A DNA stretch of 64,000 bases. It comes from Diphasiastrum complanatum (taxonomy: Eukaryota; Streptophyta; Lycopodiopsida; Lycopodiales; Lycopodiaceae). The stretch is from contig MU831560.1 of NCBI GenBank assembly GCA_029204225.1, positions 64,001 through 128,000 of the forward strand, read 5' to 3'. This document shows, piece after piece, positions 13,148 to 24,463 of this stretch (the first letter of the stretch is position 1; every line of letters starts with the position of its first letter). Under the pieces are notes generated by a model. It was not told the DNA's origin. It searched no databases and worked only from the letters and a program-made list of their open reading frames with translations. A program made the translations under genes and the position numbers.

Positions 13148-15380
13148 ATCATATATTATGCTCTAATACACACATTTTGTGTCCATCATTAGTCTCTTCG
13201 AATTTTGTGGACCATATTCAATGGAAGGTTGTTCTACGATGTGCTTGAATGCCTATACCACATCATCCCAATTCAAGGAGCCCCAATGAGCTTAGGCTCT
13301 AACTAGTGATTAGCACTTGGAATTAGTTAAAGTATCCACAATTGAAGCAATAATCCGAGGTTAGTTGCAAGACACTTAGACTAGCAGGTGGGAGCAATTA
13401 CACAATAGGGAACTTTGAGACATGTAGCATTGGGTTGTGGCTATATAATACGTACCACAAGCACTAGGTGAGGCATTCGAATCGATCGTAACCTATGAGA
13501 GCTCTCAATATTTGTCTGAACTTGAGGCATCTCCTAGCAGGATGGGACTATATGGCTATTGCCACGTGGATTGGTAACAACAATGTCAATGTTGACTCCA
13601 AGCTAAACATGTGTTATGAAGTTAAGTGTTGATTTATAAGTCCAATACTCTATGGGTTCCACTTAATTCTAGTAAAATCTAGTAGTATAGGAGTGAATGA
13701 TGGGCATGCTTCACCATTCTTGTATAGACTATTAGCCCATTTGCTTGCAAAGACATAAAATTGGAACAATGTCTAGTTGGTAGTTAAGGGGATTTGAAGA
13801 GAAGGATTGGGAACGAGAGACATTGAGGGATAAACCAAATGCAATATTGAAGAGAGGATGAAACGAAACTTGAGATCATCATAGTTACAAGTCAATTTGA
13901 CAACTGTTTTTTAGAGTTTGAATTGCTTTACTACGAACCCAATGGAAATTTTTTCCAAAAAGACCAACATTAAAAAAGAAAAGGTATTTGAAATTTTCAA
14001 TCCAAAAGGTTTAAAATTTTAATTCTTTTAAACTATGAATACATGGTCATTGTTTGCTCTTATTGCTAGTCATCCCACAATCAATCATTTGTGTGCTATA
14101 GCTATAGTACAATGCAAGATGCTGAATATAAAAGTGCACAAACTTTCCACACAAAAACACAAAATCAATGGAGTCATACATTACAAGTAGGGCCAATCTT
14201 AAGGGTGGTACACCATCTACTTTAAAAAAGTAAAATTGTATGTATCTAAATTTATCCTAGATCTTGTCTGCTCTACTTACACAACAATCATGTCAAAAGA
14301 GCTTAAATAAGAGTTTTAGCCAATAACTGGATCCAAAATGTAGAAAATGCTATTTTGACACAAAGCTATACCCTTCTACTGCTGAGGATCTTGAAGATAA
14401 AACAATGGAAATAAATCTCGCCAACTCAATTCTGACAATATCACCTTTCTTGGAAAGAAAGTTTGTTAGTTTAATTCATCAAATGAAAGACAAATGTGCC
14501 CTATAAACAACACTGAGATTATGCTAAATTGCTCTCTCTTTGAGATTATCATTCTATTTCTCTGTGTTCCCATTGGAAGATGCATAGCTTGAGGAAAGGT
14601 GCTCGGACCTCCTTTTGCCTCTTTTCATTTCATTATTGTGGTATGCTTTTGATTGCTTTATGTCTAGTATTAGCCGCAATCTTATTTTCAAACCCTTTGG
14701 ATGTTAATCTAGGATTTAGTTTAAGCACCTTGCTAGTTGGGTAAGCCTTAGTAAAGTTTTACATTTTGTCATCTTAGATTAGTTCCATTTCTAATTCAAG
14801 CACTAATTGGGTAAAAGTACTTATTCACGAATGACACCATGTCTTGCCCTCAATGACTATTATTATTTGCAAATTTCAATTGAACAAGGTGTCCTATTGT
14901 ACTCTAGAACAAAAAATTTATGTGTTCAGATACAAATTAAACTATCACAGCAAAGACATGATAATGTTACAACCGAATGTTGATTGACCTCTGTGGCTTA
15001 CTATGCATGAAAACCCTCGTAACCTAATTAGGCTTGGATTTCCCCCAAGTAACCATGGGATCGTCTTCAGTTCTCCTCGAAAATTTGCGAAAGATTCTTG
15101 GCAGCTGCCTCATCAGCCCCATACTGACAAAGGATCACACCAAACATTCATTTGTTTGCAAGCACATACACATGTCTGTCAATTTACACTATACTGATCA
15201 AATCACCTCTCGGCGTACTATTTCTTGAAATTGTGTTTGGTGCGATATGCAATCACAGTGCCTCTTATATGCTTTCATAGGCCAAGAAACCCCCGTAGAT
15301 AAAGTGTTTCACTTAATATTTGCCTGTATGCTTTAGAAATAAAAATAAGATGTCAAACAAAGCGTTCTAGAACTACCACC
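13148..15380. other. No recognised gene
   Basis: About 2.2 kb without a coding motif or repeat that I could recognise. Its right end is the 3' flank of the LYR gene. Confidence 0.4.
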
Positions 15381-15388
15381 GTTTTAAG

Positions 15389-15667
15389 ATGCCTCATCTT
15401 CTTCTGATTCAAGTTCTTTATATATTACAAGCCAGTAAGATGTAATAGTAAAGCAAAAAGGAGTGTGAAGGGCAAAACCTTGTTGAGGACCCAGCAACTA
15501 TGATCATAGGCTCGACGCAATAGGTCGCGAATGGCTGCTGGATCGTGCTCGTCAGCGTAAGCCACGAAATTCTCACGAGCATAGCGGGAGTAGTAGGAGC
15601 GAGTCTGTGGAGGCAGCAGTCTGACCAGTCGCAAAACCTCTCCGTAAGCTCTCACAACCGCCTTCAT
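15389..15667 (-). CDS. LYR-family (Complex1_LYR) small mitochondrial-type protein, LYRM9/At3g19508-like
   Basis: The minus-strand frame begins 'MKAVVRAYGEVLRLVRLLP' and continues 'YYSRYARENF' and 'RAYDHSCWVLNK', the pattern of plant LYRM9-like proteins of about 80 residues. LYR proteins bind acyl carrier protein and help assemble respiratory complexes or iron-sulfur clusters in mitochondria; the role of this subfamily is not settled. After Lys63 the sequence continues AAG|GTTTTG, a good 5' splice site at 15479/15478. The reading 'VLPFTLLFALLL' beyond it, to a stop at 15425, is therefore probably intron. A likely last exon is at 15389-15420 ('ELESEEDEAS' then stop), but no acceptor in the right phase was clear. 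Exon 1 is 15479-15667. No organellar presequence is visible, as in relatives. Confidence 0.8.
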
Positions 15668-16648
15668 CGTTTGTCTGTCTCTCTTCTATCCTTGATACTC
15701 TGCCTTCCTTCCTTACGAGTGCGGAAAACTTTTTTTTCAAACTTAACATATAAACTTTTTTTTTTAGGCTTTTTGACAACTCATGGGCCAAAAGCTTACG
15801 ATATGGCAAAAGTCAACTTGACATCTTTTTCTTTATTTAAAATTAACTTTTAAAAAATTAACAACATTTTTTAGATGCAAGCAAAATTTTGTTTAATATT
15901 TTCAAATGCAAAAAATTTATGTGTAATAAAGTAGGTGAATTCATGTAAACCTTATGTCACATAGCTTTATTAAGCCAATATAATTAGTTATTAATGTAGA
16001 TTTGTAATATTTTGTTCAAAGCAAATTGAGATTGAAAAATCGACAACTTCTAAAAAACCACAAGAAATTAGGGTGATGCAATAATCAATATTAAAATGTT
16101 AAATTTTTACATTTTGATATATATTAGATTTTAATAATGATGAAAAATACTTGTATGATTTTTGTATTTTAAAAGAAATAAAATGAAATGCATTTGTTAA
16201 CACTTTATTATGAGCCACTCAAATAACGTATTAAAGCCTAGAGCCATACTAATTATTTCTAAAGCCTTAAACCAAAAAATTTCTATATGAAAATAAAAGC
16301 CTATATTTTAATTTTTGATAGGCTCATAACCTATAAGTGCTCAAACATGTAGATTATGAGAACCTATAAAAAAAATTTGAGTAGGTGATTTAAAAATTTG
16401 GTAGGCTTTTTTCAATGGATTATATGTTTTTGGCAAGCATTGTTCCTCACCCTTTTTTCCTCCCTTTCTTGCATTTCCTTTATTAATAAAACTTTAAATT
16501 TTTTCTTCATTGTGACTATTTGCTCAGATAGCAAACACCTCATGCCTTTATTATTAGACATGTGGTATTATGCCACAAAGGCCTTGCCTATCCTAAGGTT
16601 GGGTTGGCTAGATGGTTACTTGGCATCTAAAGTTTGTTTTTCTTTCAA
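15668..16648. other. AT-rich intergenic DNA
   Basis: The first 100 bp or so must contain the LYR gene's 5' UTR and promoter; no clear TATA box was assigned. The rest is AT-rich with only short accidental frames. Confidence 0.4.
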
Positions 16649-16905
16649 GGGACATAGAAAGGTATTAATGTTGTTTGGGTAATAATCTATTGTCCTTCCT
16701 CAAGTGATCTTGGTGGTCTTACATTGAAGCCCTCTTGGGACATAGAAACGTATTAATATTGTTTGGGTAATAATCTATTGTACTTCCTCAAGTGATCTTG
16801 GTGGTCTTACAAGTATGTTAGCTAGAGAGGCACTAACTTTGTTTGGGTAATAGTTTATTGTCCTTCCTTAGTTGATGTTGGGGTCTTACAAGTATGTCAT
16901 GCTTA
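16649..16905. repeat. Tandem repeat, 88 bp unit, about 3 copies
   Basis: Units start at 16649 and 16737 with 'GGGACATAGAAA' and share 'GTTTGGGTAATAATCTATTG', 'CTTCCTCAAGTGATCTTGG' and 'GGTCTTACA'. A third, more diverged unit runs from about 16822 to 16905. Confidence 0.85.
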
Positions 16906-17284
16906 AATGACTTGGACATATATTGATGAGCAAACCAAATTAGTTAGCTACGCTATTATGAAAGTTCAATAGTCAATAATATGTTATGAAAAGTGGCATG
17001 AACTTAAGAATCACACACTTGTCTATTGCATTTGTATTGGTAGTAAGATAGATACAATTGATTTGGTTTGTATATCATAAATATGTGAACAATAATAACA
17101 ATATGTGATTTTGATAAAGACAGGTTACACCAAAACTTCTACTCTTCCTTCCACTCATACCGTATGTGTGTTGATGACTATATCCATTCAAAGGCACACT
17201 CAAAAAAAAATTCATTTAGACACGCGCGTGCACGTGCGCACACACACACACACATCTTCCCCCCCACCCACCAAGCCCCAACAT
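16906..17284. other. AT-rich spacer with a short CA microsatellite
   Basis: No gene recognised. It contains an alternating ACGCGCGTGCACGTGCGC/(CA)n stretch at about 17220-17254. Confidence 0.5.
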
Positions 17285-17425
17285 AAGAAAACTCAACTTG
17301 ATCTTCTGCAAGGAATCAAAGTCCACCCAGTTTTTCACGTTAGCCATTTAATGAAACGACTTGTTGGCAAAAGATGGTTTGATTCAAAAGGAGTACCAAG
17401 TCCAAGGGTGTCGGGTACTCCTATA
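17285..17425 (+). pseudogene. Ty3/gypsy polyprotein C-terminal scrap
   Basis: The frame contains 'GIKVHPVFHVSHLMKRLVG', the conserved 'HPVFHVSxLK' motif that follows the integrase in plant gypsy elements. The frame upstream runs into the CA microsatellite and is not element sequence. Too short to place in a lineage. Confidence 0.6.
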
Positions 17426-17544
17426 TAAGTGAATTGGTGGATGCGGATGCAAAGGAAGACTCAAATGAGACTTTACAAAATGCAAAGGCAAGGGGATGTA
17501 AGTTTCAAAGAGGAGTTTCGAGGTGGAATTTGCTTGCATGTGAA

Positions 17545-17672
17545 AGCATCAGCGATTCCTTCCATAAACTACTCCAGAATTCTCATCCATAAGTAACAGC
17601 ATCAAAGATTCTGTCAAAAACCACTCCAGAATTCTCATCCCCGAGTAACAGCATCAGCGATTCTGTCAAAAA
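17545..17672. repeat. Tandem repeat, 52-53 bp unit, about 2.4 copies
   Basis: Units start at 17545, 17598 and 17650 with 'AGCATCA(G/A)(C/A)GATTC' and share 'CCAGAATTCTCATCC' and 'GAGTAAC'. The third unit is cut after 'TCTGTCAAAAA'. Confidence 0.85.
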
Positions 17673-17675
17673 TCT

Positions 17676-19740
17676 AGGAGAGAAAAGAATTTCAGATCTG
17701 TGCCTTCCGTGCAGGTCCGGGCGGGCCCTTGGGCAAGGGCCCTCCCTCCCAGGAAGGCCTTTGGGGCAGGGCCCCCATAAAGAGCCTCGGCTAATTTAAC
17801 GGAAACCTTTTCCCAACCACCTCTCATCAAACACACCTCGCTTTCTTGCCCCCGCCCTTTGTCTGTCGTGTATGCACTCATGTTTTTACCCTGTAAGTAA
17901 TGCTTGCTCGCATTTTATGCTTTGCATAGTAGAAGCAGATCGAGGATACGAGCAGCTTTTGCTGAAGCATTTCGATTCTTTTTGTGTTTCTTGCTTTCTT
18001 TCTGTGTTTGAAAACTCAAAGTAGAATTGAATATGCCAAAATTGTAAAGTAATGGACTTGATTATTTATTTGGTGGCATACAAGATATTGCGCTTCTTTA
18101 TTGAAGAAATCCATGCGACAGCCAGCTATCTTCCATACTTGCCAGTGCCTCCAGGTGAAGAATTGTCTTCTTTTCAGATCGATCAAAAATTTGCACTTGT
18201 AGATTCAAGGATTGTTTTCTTTCAGATCAATCAAGAATTTGCGCTTGTAGAATCAAGGATTATTCTCTTTTCAGATCAATTAAGAATTTGCAGCGGTAAA
18301 TCGACGCTTTCTTTGTTCATGTTGTTGGTGCACAGAAATGCCTGTTTCAGGTTTTCTTGTTTCTTGCACAATTATGTGACACACGAGACACAAAATTATG
18401 TGTACTCTGTGGCATCAAACAAGAAGGCAAAACCAAAACCTCGTTCTTATAACACGACATAACTCAAGTCTGTGAATCAGCAAGCTGATTTTCATTTACC
18501 TACCAGTAGACTCTCAGTCGTACCCTGTTGCTATCATTTGAACATGTGGCCTCGACTCCTTGAGCTCGTTATTCGGAAAGCTAACATTCTTTCCCCTCAA
18601 ATTAAAGCTTTTTGCTTGCTCAGTTTTCTCTTGGCTTGAACTCAAATCCCCGTGAAAAAACTATTGCTTGCAGCTGATTATCGAGGCTTTTTAGTTTCTT
18701 CTTACATGGATCCAATTGTACATATTTGGAGTAGATAGCTGTATTTTGATTGTGCTTCTGACAGGTTATATATACTGCTTAACTGTATATTGGTCTTCCA
18801 TTTTAGCCATCATACTTCATAGTTTCTAAAGTGGTATTTGTTCAATGCTGATCACAGAGCCTTTGAAGAGGTAGAAGATGCTCAGTGGGACATGGAATCT
18901 TCTAGTTTATTTTATAGATGTCTTGCTAGCCGCTCTATCCCTGACAGAAGGTGCAGAATTCAGTGTATGTTCCCCTGATCTTACTTATGTATTGATAATG
19001 GCTTTTCCTAAATGCACGTTCATTGGTGCAGTAGAAGTGCATGGATTTTCTGCAGAAACATATAGGAAAAGTAATAGTAGAAAGAAAAAAAATCGTAACA
19101 GGGTGTTTATATGAACTAGTATGCTAAGTGCTTGAAGAATATGCTGAGATGCATTATATCATTTTGGAGAAAACTGTGTTACACTCCTTTGTAGAAAGAG
19201 AGGAATTGTAAATACCAGAATTGCAAGAAGCTTTTGTGGGTCACGTTAACTATGGGTTACATGCTTTTAGTGGCATTGACAGAGTTATTGGGAATAATCT
19301 TTTAGACTTTCAAGTTTTGGTCTCTTTTTCATATAATAATTTGTTCACAATGCTCTTATTAACACAACGCCTGCTATCGGGCAAATGGCTGTCAGTACCT
19401 ACCTTGAGAGCGGCTCGGTCGGTACTGACCACCAATTACACTGGGTAGTGGGCCTGCTCACGCCCACTACCTAGTTCATAGTAATCATGACTCACCAAGG
19501 ATGTATCCATATACGCTGTGAATAACCCTTCTATTAAGTTTGCATTGTTCACAATCATTTTATTCAATTCACCAAGTCGTTGTTGGAAAGTAATAATTGT
19601 TTTGTTGTCCAACGTGTCTCTATTTTACTGTTGTATACAAAATGTAAGGAATGTGATTTTTGGATCTTAGAGTCATAAGACTATGTATGGTGTTCATACC
19701 TCCAAACTATCAATGTGCTCATTAATTGTAGCATGTCTTA
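17676..19740. other. No recognised gene; unassigned open frames
   Basis: Plus-strand frames at 18052-18462 and 18878-19114 and a minus-strand frame at 17666-17881 are open but show no domain, signal peptide or family resemblance. The locus could be non-coding transposon DNA. One internal tandem repeat is listed separately. Confidence 0.35.
18165..18297. repeat. Tandem repeat of about 54 bp, 2.5 copies
   Basis: Each unit carries 'TTTCAGATC(G/A)ATC', 'AA(A/G)AATTTGC(A/G)CTTGTAGA' and 'TCAAGGATT'. In the plus frame this gives a repeated 'FALVxSRI', but the frame is not supported otherwise. Confidence 0.8.
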
Positions 19741-20100
19741 GAATAGCTAGAGGTACTAGATGATGACTTGAGGGGGTAGTGCAAGGAGGCAATAGATAGT
19801 GGAGTAGGCCGTATGTTAATCAATCTAGAACACCCTTAGGTAGGGTATATATACACCCTACCCAAGTGGTGCTAGTAAGCATCAATCAATTGTGTGGTGC
19901 TGCAAGTTTGTGTGGGGGCACCTACCTTCTCCCTACTTGGTGAGTTGTTGATGAATAAGTATTGTAATATTATTGTGTTGTGCTTTTCTTTTTCAATGAA
20001 GTGTTGTGTATTCTTCTACTTTTGTCGGGATTCCTTTTGCTATGATATGGTGATTTGTTCATCCATATCCATGATCTCTCCTTTTCATTAGGCCATTTCT
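19741..20100. other. Possible LTR-type promoter sequence
   Basis: The palindromic GGGTATATATACACCC at 19846-19861 is followed by a region without coding signal, as in a plant LTR around its TATA box. No matching second LTR or primer site was found, so this is only a suggestion. Confidence 0.25.
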
Positions 20101-20299
20101 CTTAGTGAGTGGTATGCTTCTATCACCATTATAGATATTTTTTAATTGAGCTTTTCTCAAATTCCGAACATTTTGTGTTCAAGAATTTCCATGAGTGTGA
20201 TTATGAAACTGTGTGAAAAATTATCTACACCCACTTCCATTTGCATGCTTGCAATTCAAAAAATTGATTGAGATGTGTTTCCTTGTGAAACTTTCAGTT

Positions 20300-21984
20300 T
20301 TCGGTGTGTGTTATATAATGGCTAGCACGATTGTATATGCTTTGGTTGAAAATAACAAGTTGGATGGGATGAGTCATTATATGTGAAAATTTACAATGGA
20401 AACTGTATGGTTGACACTATGGGAGAGATTGTGACCAATGAGGAAAGATCCGTTATAGAGAGAAAAGTGAAGAATTTTGATAGGATAACTAGAAACATGA
20501 AATGCCATGAACGAGCCTCCATCAACATCTTGCCATAAGAGCTCTCCAACACTTGGAAACATATGTGTAAATGAGTGACACAATGAAGCTCCCTCATCTC
20601 CATTTCCATGAACAAGCCTCCATCGACATCTTGCCATAAGAGTCCACCACTTGGAAACATATGTGTGAATGAGTGACACAATGAAGCTCCCTCATCTCCA
20701 TTTCCATTAGTCCATCTTCAAGATCAAAACTATATAGAACAATGTCATTAGTCTTATCAAAACTTAACAATTTTCATACCGACTTTGACATGAAATTGCT
20801 CATATATGAGATAAGATGAGTAAGAGCATTGACATGAAATTGCTCATATAAGATATGCTTTGAACTTTTGGTTCGATCTCGATGCCTTTTCCTAGCTTCA
20901 AATCGCCAATTTCAACTTGGTGTTGCTTAAGCAAACTAAGCACTTCCTCATGCTCTTCCATAACAACATCATAAACTCTGCTCAAAACAAATTTTATAAG
21001 ACTTAACCTATGTACTTCCCTGCCAAACATTAATTGAGATTATACAAAATCACACCAAATTCATTAGCCACAGTGAAAACAATGTCACCATCATGAAGCA
21101 AAGAGATGACATGATTCCCATCCAAAATGATATAGAGTAGGTGAAGATGAGTGTCAAGCATGATCCTTGTTGCTTCTTTGAGTCCATTCCAACCCTCAAT
21201 AGACACACAATATAGATCTCCATTTTATGACTCCCTCTTAATGATTGCGTCACAAAAAGTAGAAGACAATCTTTTTTGCTTATCTTCCACTACACAAGTA
21301 GGCTTATTGAAAGAAGTGGGAAGAACAAAGTTTGTACTTTCCACAACTTGCGTACCCTTCTCATCATATGTAAGCTTAGATGGTTTTGCCCTTTGCCTTC
21401 ATGTCCTTCTTGGGTTTTGACTTGAATCTCCCTAGTCTAATCACTCTTGAAAGACTTCAATAAGACTCTCACACTCAATTCAAATGAGGTTGGACTAAAA
21501 TTGGACCTTTACTTATGCAAAACTATTATCAATTTTCAAGACAATTTTGACAATACATTGATCTTGACAATTGTAGGTATTTGGTATCAAATAGACTTGA
21601 TGGGCACCTATTGAACCTTAATTTGAGAATTTAGGGTTTAGACATGAGATATAGACCATCCATGCTCTTCAATGGGTGATCCAAATCCAAATATGAAGGT
21701 AAATCTAGATTCCTTTTTACAAGCTCTACACTTAAGTAAAAAAACTAGAAACAAAAGATCAAAACTTTCTATCTTGGTATGTCTTCAAAATTTTTGGTCA
21801 ATTAGGATTTCTAAGCCACACACACAATGAACATAATATACTTTGAGCCAAAAACACCTCATCACCTCCAAGAATCCAAGTTTGATGACTATCTCAACAT
21901 TGAGGCCTCTCAAATTAGAAGGTAACTCAATTTTGGCCTTCAAATGGATTCAAAATTTGATGTATTGATCCAAGCTTCAACTTA
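20300..21984 (-). pseudogene. Copia-like element internal region (-), with an extra conserved frame
   Basis: It lies downstream, on the minus strand, of the primer-binding site at 21985-21996. At 21030-21200 the minus strand reads 'GLKEATRIMLDTHLHLLY' and 'LDGNHVISLLHDGDIVFT', clearly homologous to a frame at 29834-30130 in another element of this window. At 20400-20680 it reads 'EGASLCHSFTHMFPS', which matches 'GGSLCHSFMAKSSS' in the gag-flanking region of the copia remnant at 59.4 kb. The three therefore belong to related elements. Numerous stops; no pol domain recognised here. Confidence 0.5.
20509..20707. repeat. Tandem duplication, 101 bp unit, 2 copies
   Basis: Copies start at 20509 and 20610 (GAACGAGCC/GAACAAGCC) and end with 'CTCATCTCCATTTCCAT'. 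They differ by a few substitutions and a small indel, so the duplication is not recent. A diverged single copy lies at about 59340-59450. Confidence 0.9.
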
Positions 21985-21996
21985 GCTTTGATACCA
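21985..21996 (-). other. LTR-retrotransposon primer-binding site
   Basis: The minus strand reads TGGTATCAAAGC, one change from the initiator tRNA-Met site. The adjoining + strand 'TGTAAAAAATAAAG' starts the LTR (minus-strand ...TTTTTTACA|TGGTATC). Confidence 0.75.
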
Positions 21997-22500
21997 TGTA
22001 AAAAATAAAGGATGCCAAGGATTATCAATCACTTATGAAGCTTGGGAGTTACCATTCGAATATTTAAACAAGTTTCAATGATTCTAGGCAAGCTGGAATG
22101 CATGAAATTGACTGGTTTAAGAGTAGAGCTCCAAAATATCACTAAAACATCAATAATTTGGATAAAATATGATCTGTACATGTGAAGCTATTGTAAAATA
22201 GCTTGAATATGCTTAAGGATCAGTAAAATAAGGTAAAACATAAAGTACAATAAGCTATGATCTCAAATACACTCTATAAAAGGCAAAAATCAATATTATC
22301 TTAATCAATCCAAACAATTACATAATTAGTTGCGAATAATTCACGAAAGACAAGACCAAATGTTAGTCGTCTATTACCAGAAAGAACAACTAGAAAGATC
22401 AGACAAAATGAATGATAAGCATAGCAATATTAACATAGATCTGAACGCCTTGTTTCTCAGTCTTTTCCACTTCATTTATGACCTAAACTTAGCATTCTTA
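21997..22500 (-). mobile_element. Probable 5' LTR of the element reading leftwards
   Basis: Follows the primer site at 21985-21996 and begins (plus strand) with TGTAAA, the complement of an LTR end in ...TTTACA. The outer end is uncertain because no second copy was recognised. Confidence 0.4.
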
Positions 22501-22849
22501 ATCCAAAAGTAAATGCTTCCTTGACCTATGATGAGTCACCAAACTTATGACACAAACTTGTCTAGATTCTCTACAAAACAGGGGGCTTGATTCTCCCCAC
22601 TACATGACAAGCATGTATTGACTTAAAAAAGTGATGACACATGGTAATTGACTCTACTATACACAAAATAGACATATTGCATCAAAGTGGAGGCCTTGGT
22701 CCACTATCCATACCAAATTTTACAAGAATGACCAAAAGTAGTCAAGTAGAATTTGTATTTTCACTATATGCTTTCGACTATTTCAAGAGATTTTCGACCA
22801 TTGTTGAGCAAAAAGGTAAATCCATATGCTGCTCTATTGTTTGAGAACA

Positions 22850-23936
22850 CTACAGTAACTCTTTAGATAGCTTTAAACCTGGATCCACATTTGAGTAGAT
22901 GAACTTGCAATTTATCATATTGTACTCAGTAACCATATTAATAATATACCTATGTTCAGTTATGTATAGCAGCCTTTTCTCTCTGTCTCTATGAATTTGG
23001 ATGTTGAGAAAATAATAAGCTTCAATTAGGTTTTTCATGTCAAATTCTGAACATCATCTTTTTAGCATCTTGTTTTAGATAGACACTATTTCTAAACAAC
23101 AGTGTGTCATGAATATACAAAGTAATGACATTGTTGCATGGCCTTGAAGTACATATTTGAATCTACAGAGCTTAAAAAAATTTATCCTCTGAAGTCATGC
23201 TCGGGCAGATTGCTTTAAGCCATAAAGTGCTTTGTGAAGTTTGCATAATGATCTTTGCCATTGATTACACAACCTTCTGACTGCATCATATAAATATCTT
23301 CTTCTATAACTCCATTGATATATGTTGTATGTATATCTAATTGGTGTACTTCAATGTTGGCTACAGTAACATAAGATATAACAATCTGATCAAAGAATGC
23401 TTGTAAGTTTCAAAATAATCAATATTAGAGATCTAAGATTTTTTTTTTTCACCAATCATGCTTTCCTTCGATTTATGCTCCCATTTGTTTTATACTTGAT
23501 TTTGAAAATCCATTTGCAAAAAATTATATTTCTGTTTGCAGAAAAATTGACAATAGACCAGATCTTGTTCTTGATCAGAGAATATAATTCTCAGTCCATT
23601 GCTTTCCTCCAAAGATTTGAGTTAGATTGTGTGAGTGCTTCATCAATAGTTGTTGGTTTTTGAATAAGATAATAAGTAGATTCATCAATGTATCTGATTG
23701 ATTTTTAAATCAATAAATTTATCTTCAATGAATATTACATCTCTGGTAAAATTCTAGAAGTTGCAAGATCATACAACTTATAAGTTTTATCTAAGGAAGT
23801 ATAACCAATAAAAATTGATTTAATATTATTGAAGTCCAGTTTTTTTCTAATCTCCTTTAAAATTCGCACATAGGTAACACATCTAAGTACTTTCGAATGT
23901 TCCTCAATGATGGTTTGGAGCTGCTTGTCCATGTCA
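22850..23936 (-). pseudogene. Ty1/copia remnant: integrase C-terminus and reverse transcriptase
   Basis: Minus strand, right to left. The integrase C-terminus reads 'KEIRKKLDF' and 'SIFIGYTSLDKTYKLYD' (23740-23910). Frameshifted RT start follows ('FLQMDFQNQV', matching copia KWVFKTKY), then 'HQLDIHTTYINGVIEEDIYMMQ' (shortened; about 23300) and 'LIEAYYFLNIQIHRDREKR' (22960-23035), which is copia RT near its end (MKDLGEAHYFLGIQIHRD). The integrase catalytic core of the same element is at 26960-27300, so the element was split by the LTR element at 23937-26952. Confidence 0.85.
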
Positions 23937-24463
23937 TGTGCCAAATCCAAGCAAAGAGCAATAACAATCAAATCAAAGCTAAGCCTGCAAAAGAAGTACA
24001 AAACATTCAAAATAACATATCCATAAGAAGCAAAAAAAACATAAGGATCTTCATGGAATCACATTAGGATTGAGAAAATGATTACAAAAGAATGGAAGGG
24101 CATGACTTCATGTCGATTGGTCACATGAGACCTAGCCATGGAAATCCCAAAGCTACATTCACAAGAGGAAGCTTAGAGCTCTCCTTTGCAAATGAGCCAA
24201 AAGATCCTTAGAATGATGTCTCTTGCCTACTTATAGACATTGCTCTAACTTAACTAAACATAACTATCTTGAGGGATAGTTAGCCCCTGTTAAGTCTTAT
24301 TTAATGTGCATTGGGCCGTTATTGGGCTATCATCATTATTTAATTACTTTGGAGGGCCTAAAGAGAAAACCACCTTATTCTTAAAGCTAATAACCTTTTG
24401 GGTGTACAAAGCTTACTTTGGATATTACATAGTGTTGATAAGCACTGATGTACTAAAAGTACA
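23937..24463 (-). repeat. 3' LTR
   Basis: Left direct repeat of the nested element (527 bp). It contains a block of about 87 bp at roughly 24075-24165 that is missing from its partner. Confidence 0.8.

Noticed and set aside
15573-15853. Overlapping frames antisense to, or shifted from, the LYR gene
   Set aside because: They are shadows of the LYR coding region; only the minus frame from 15667 shows family motifs.
17666-17881. 71-codon minus-strand frame with Gly/Ala-rich composition
   Set aside because: It lies in a GGGCCC-rich patch; no motif, splice signal or neighbouring coding sequence supports it.
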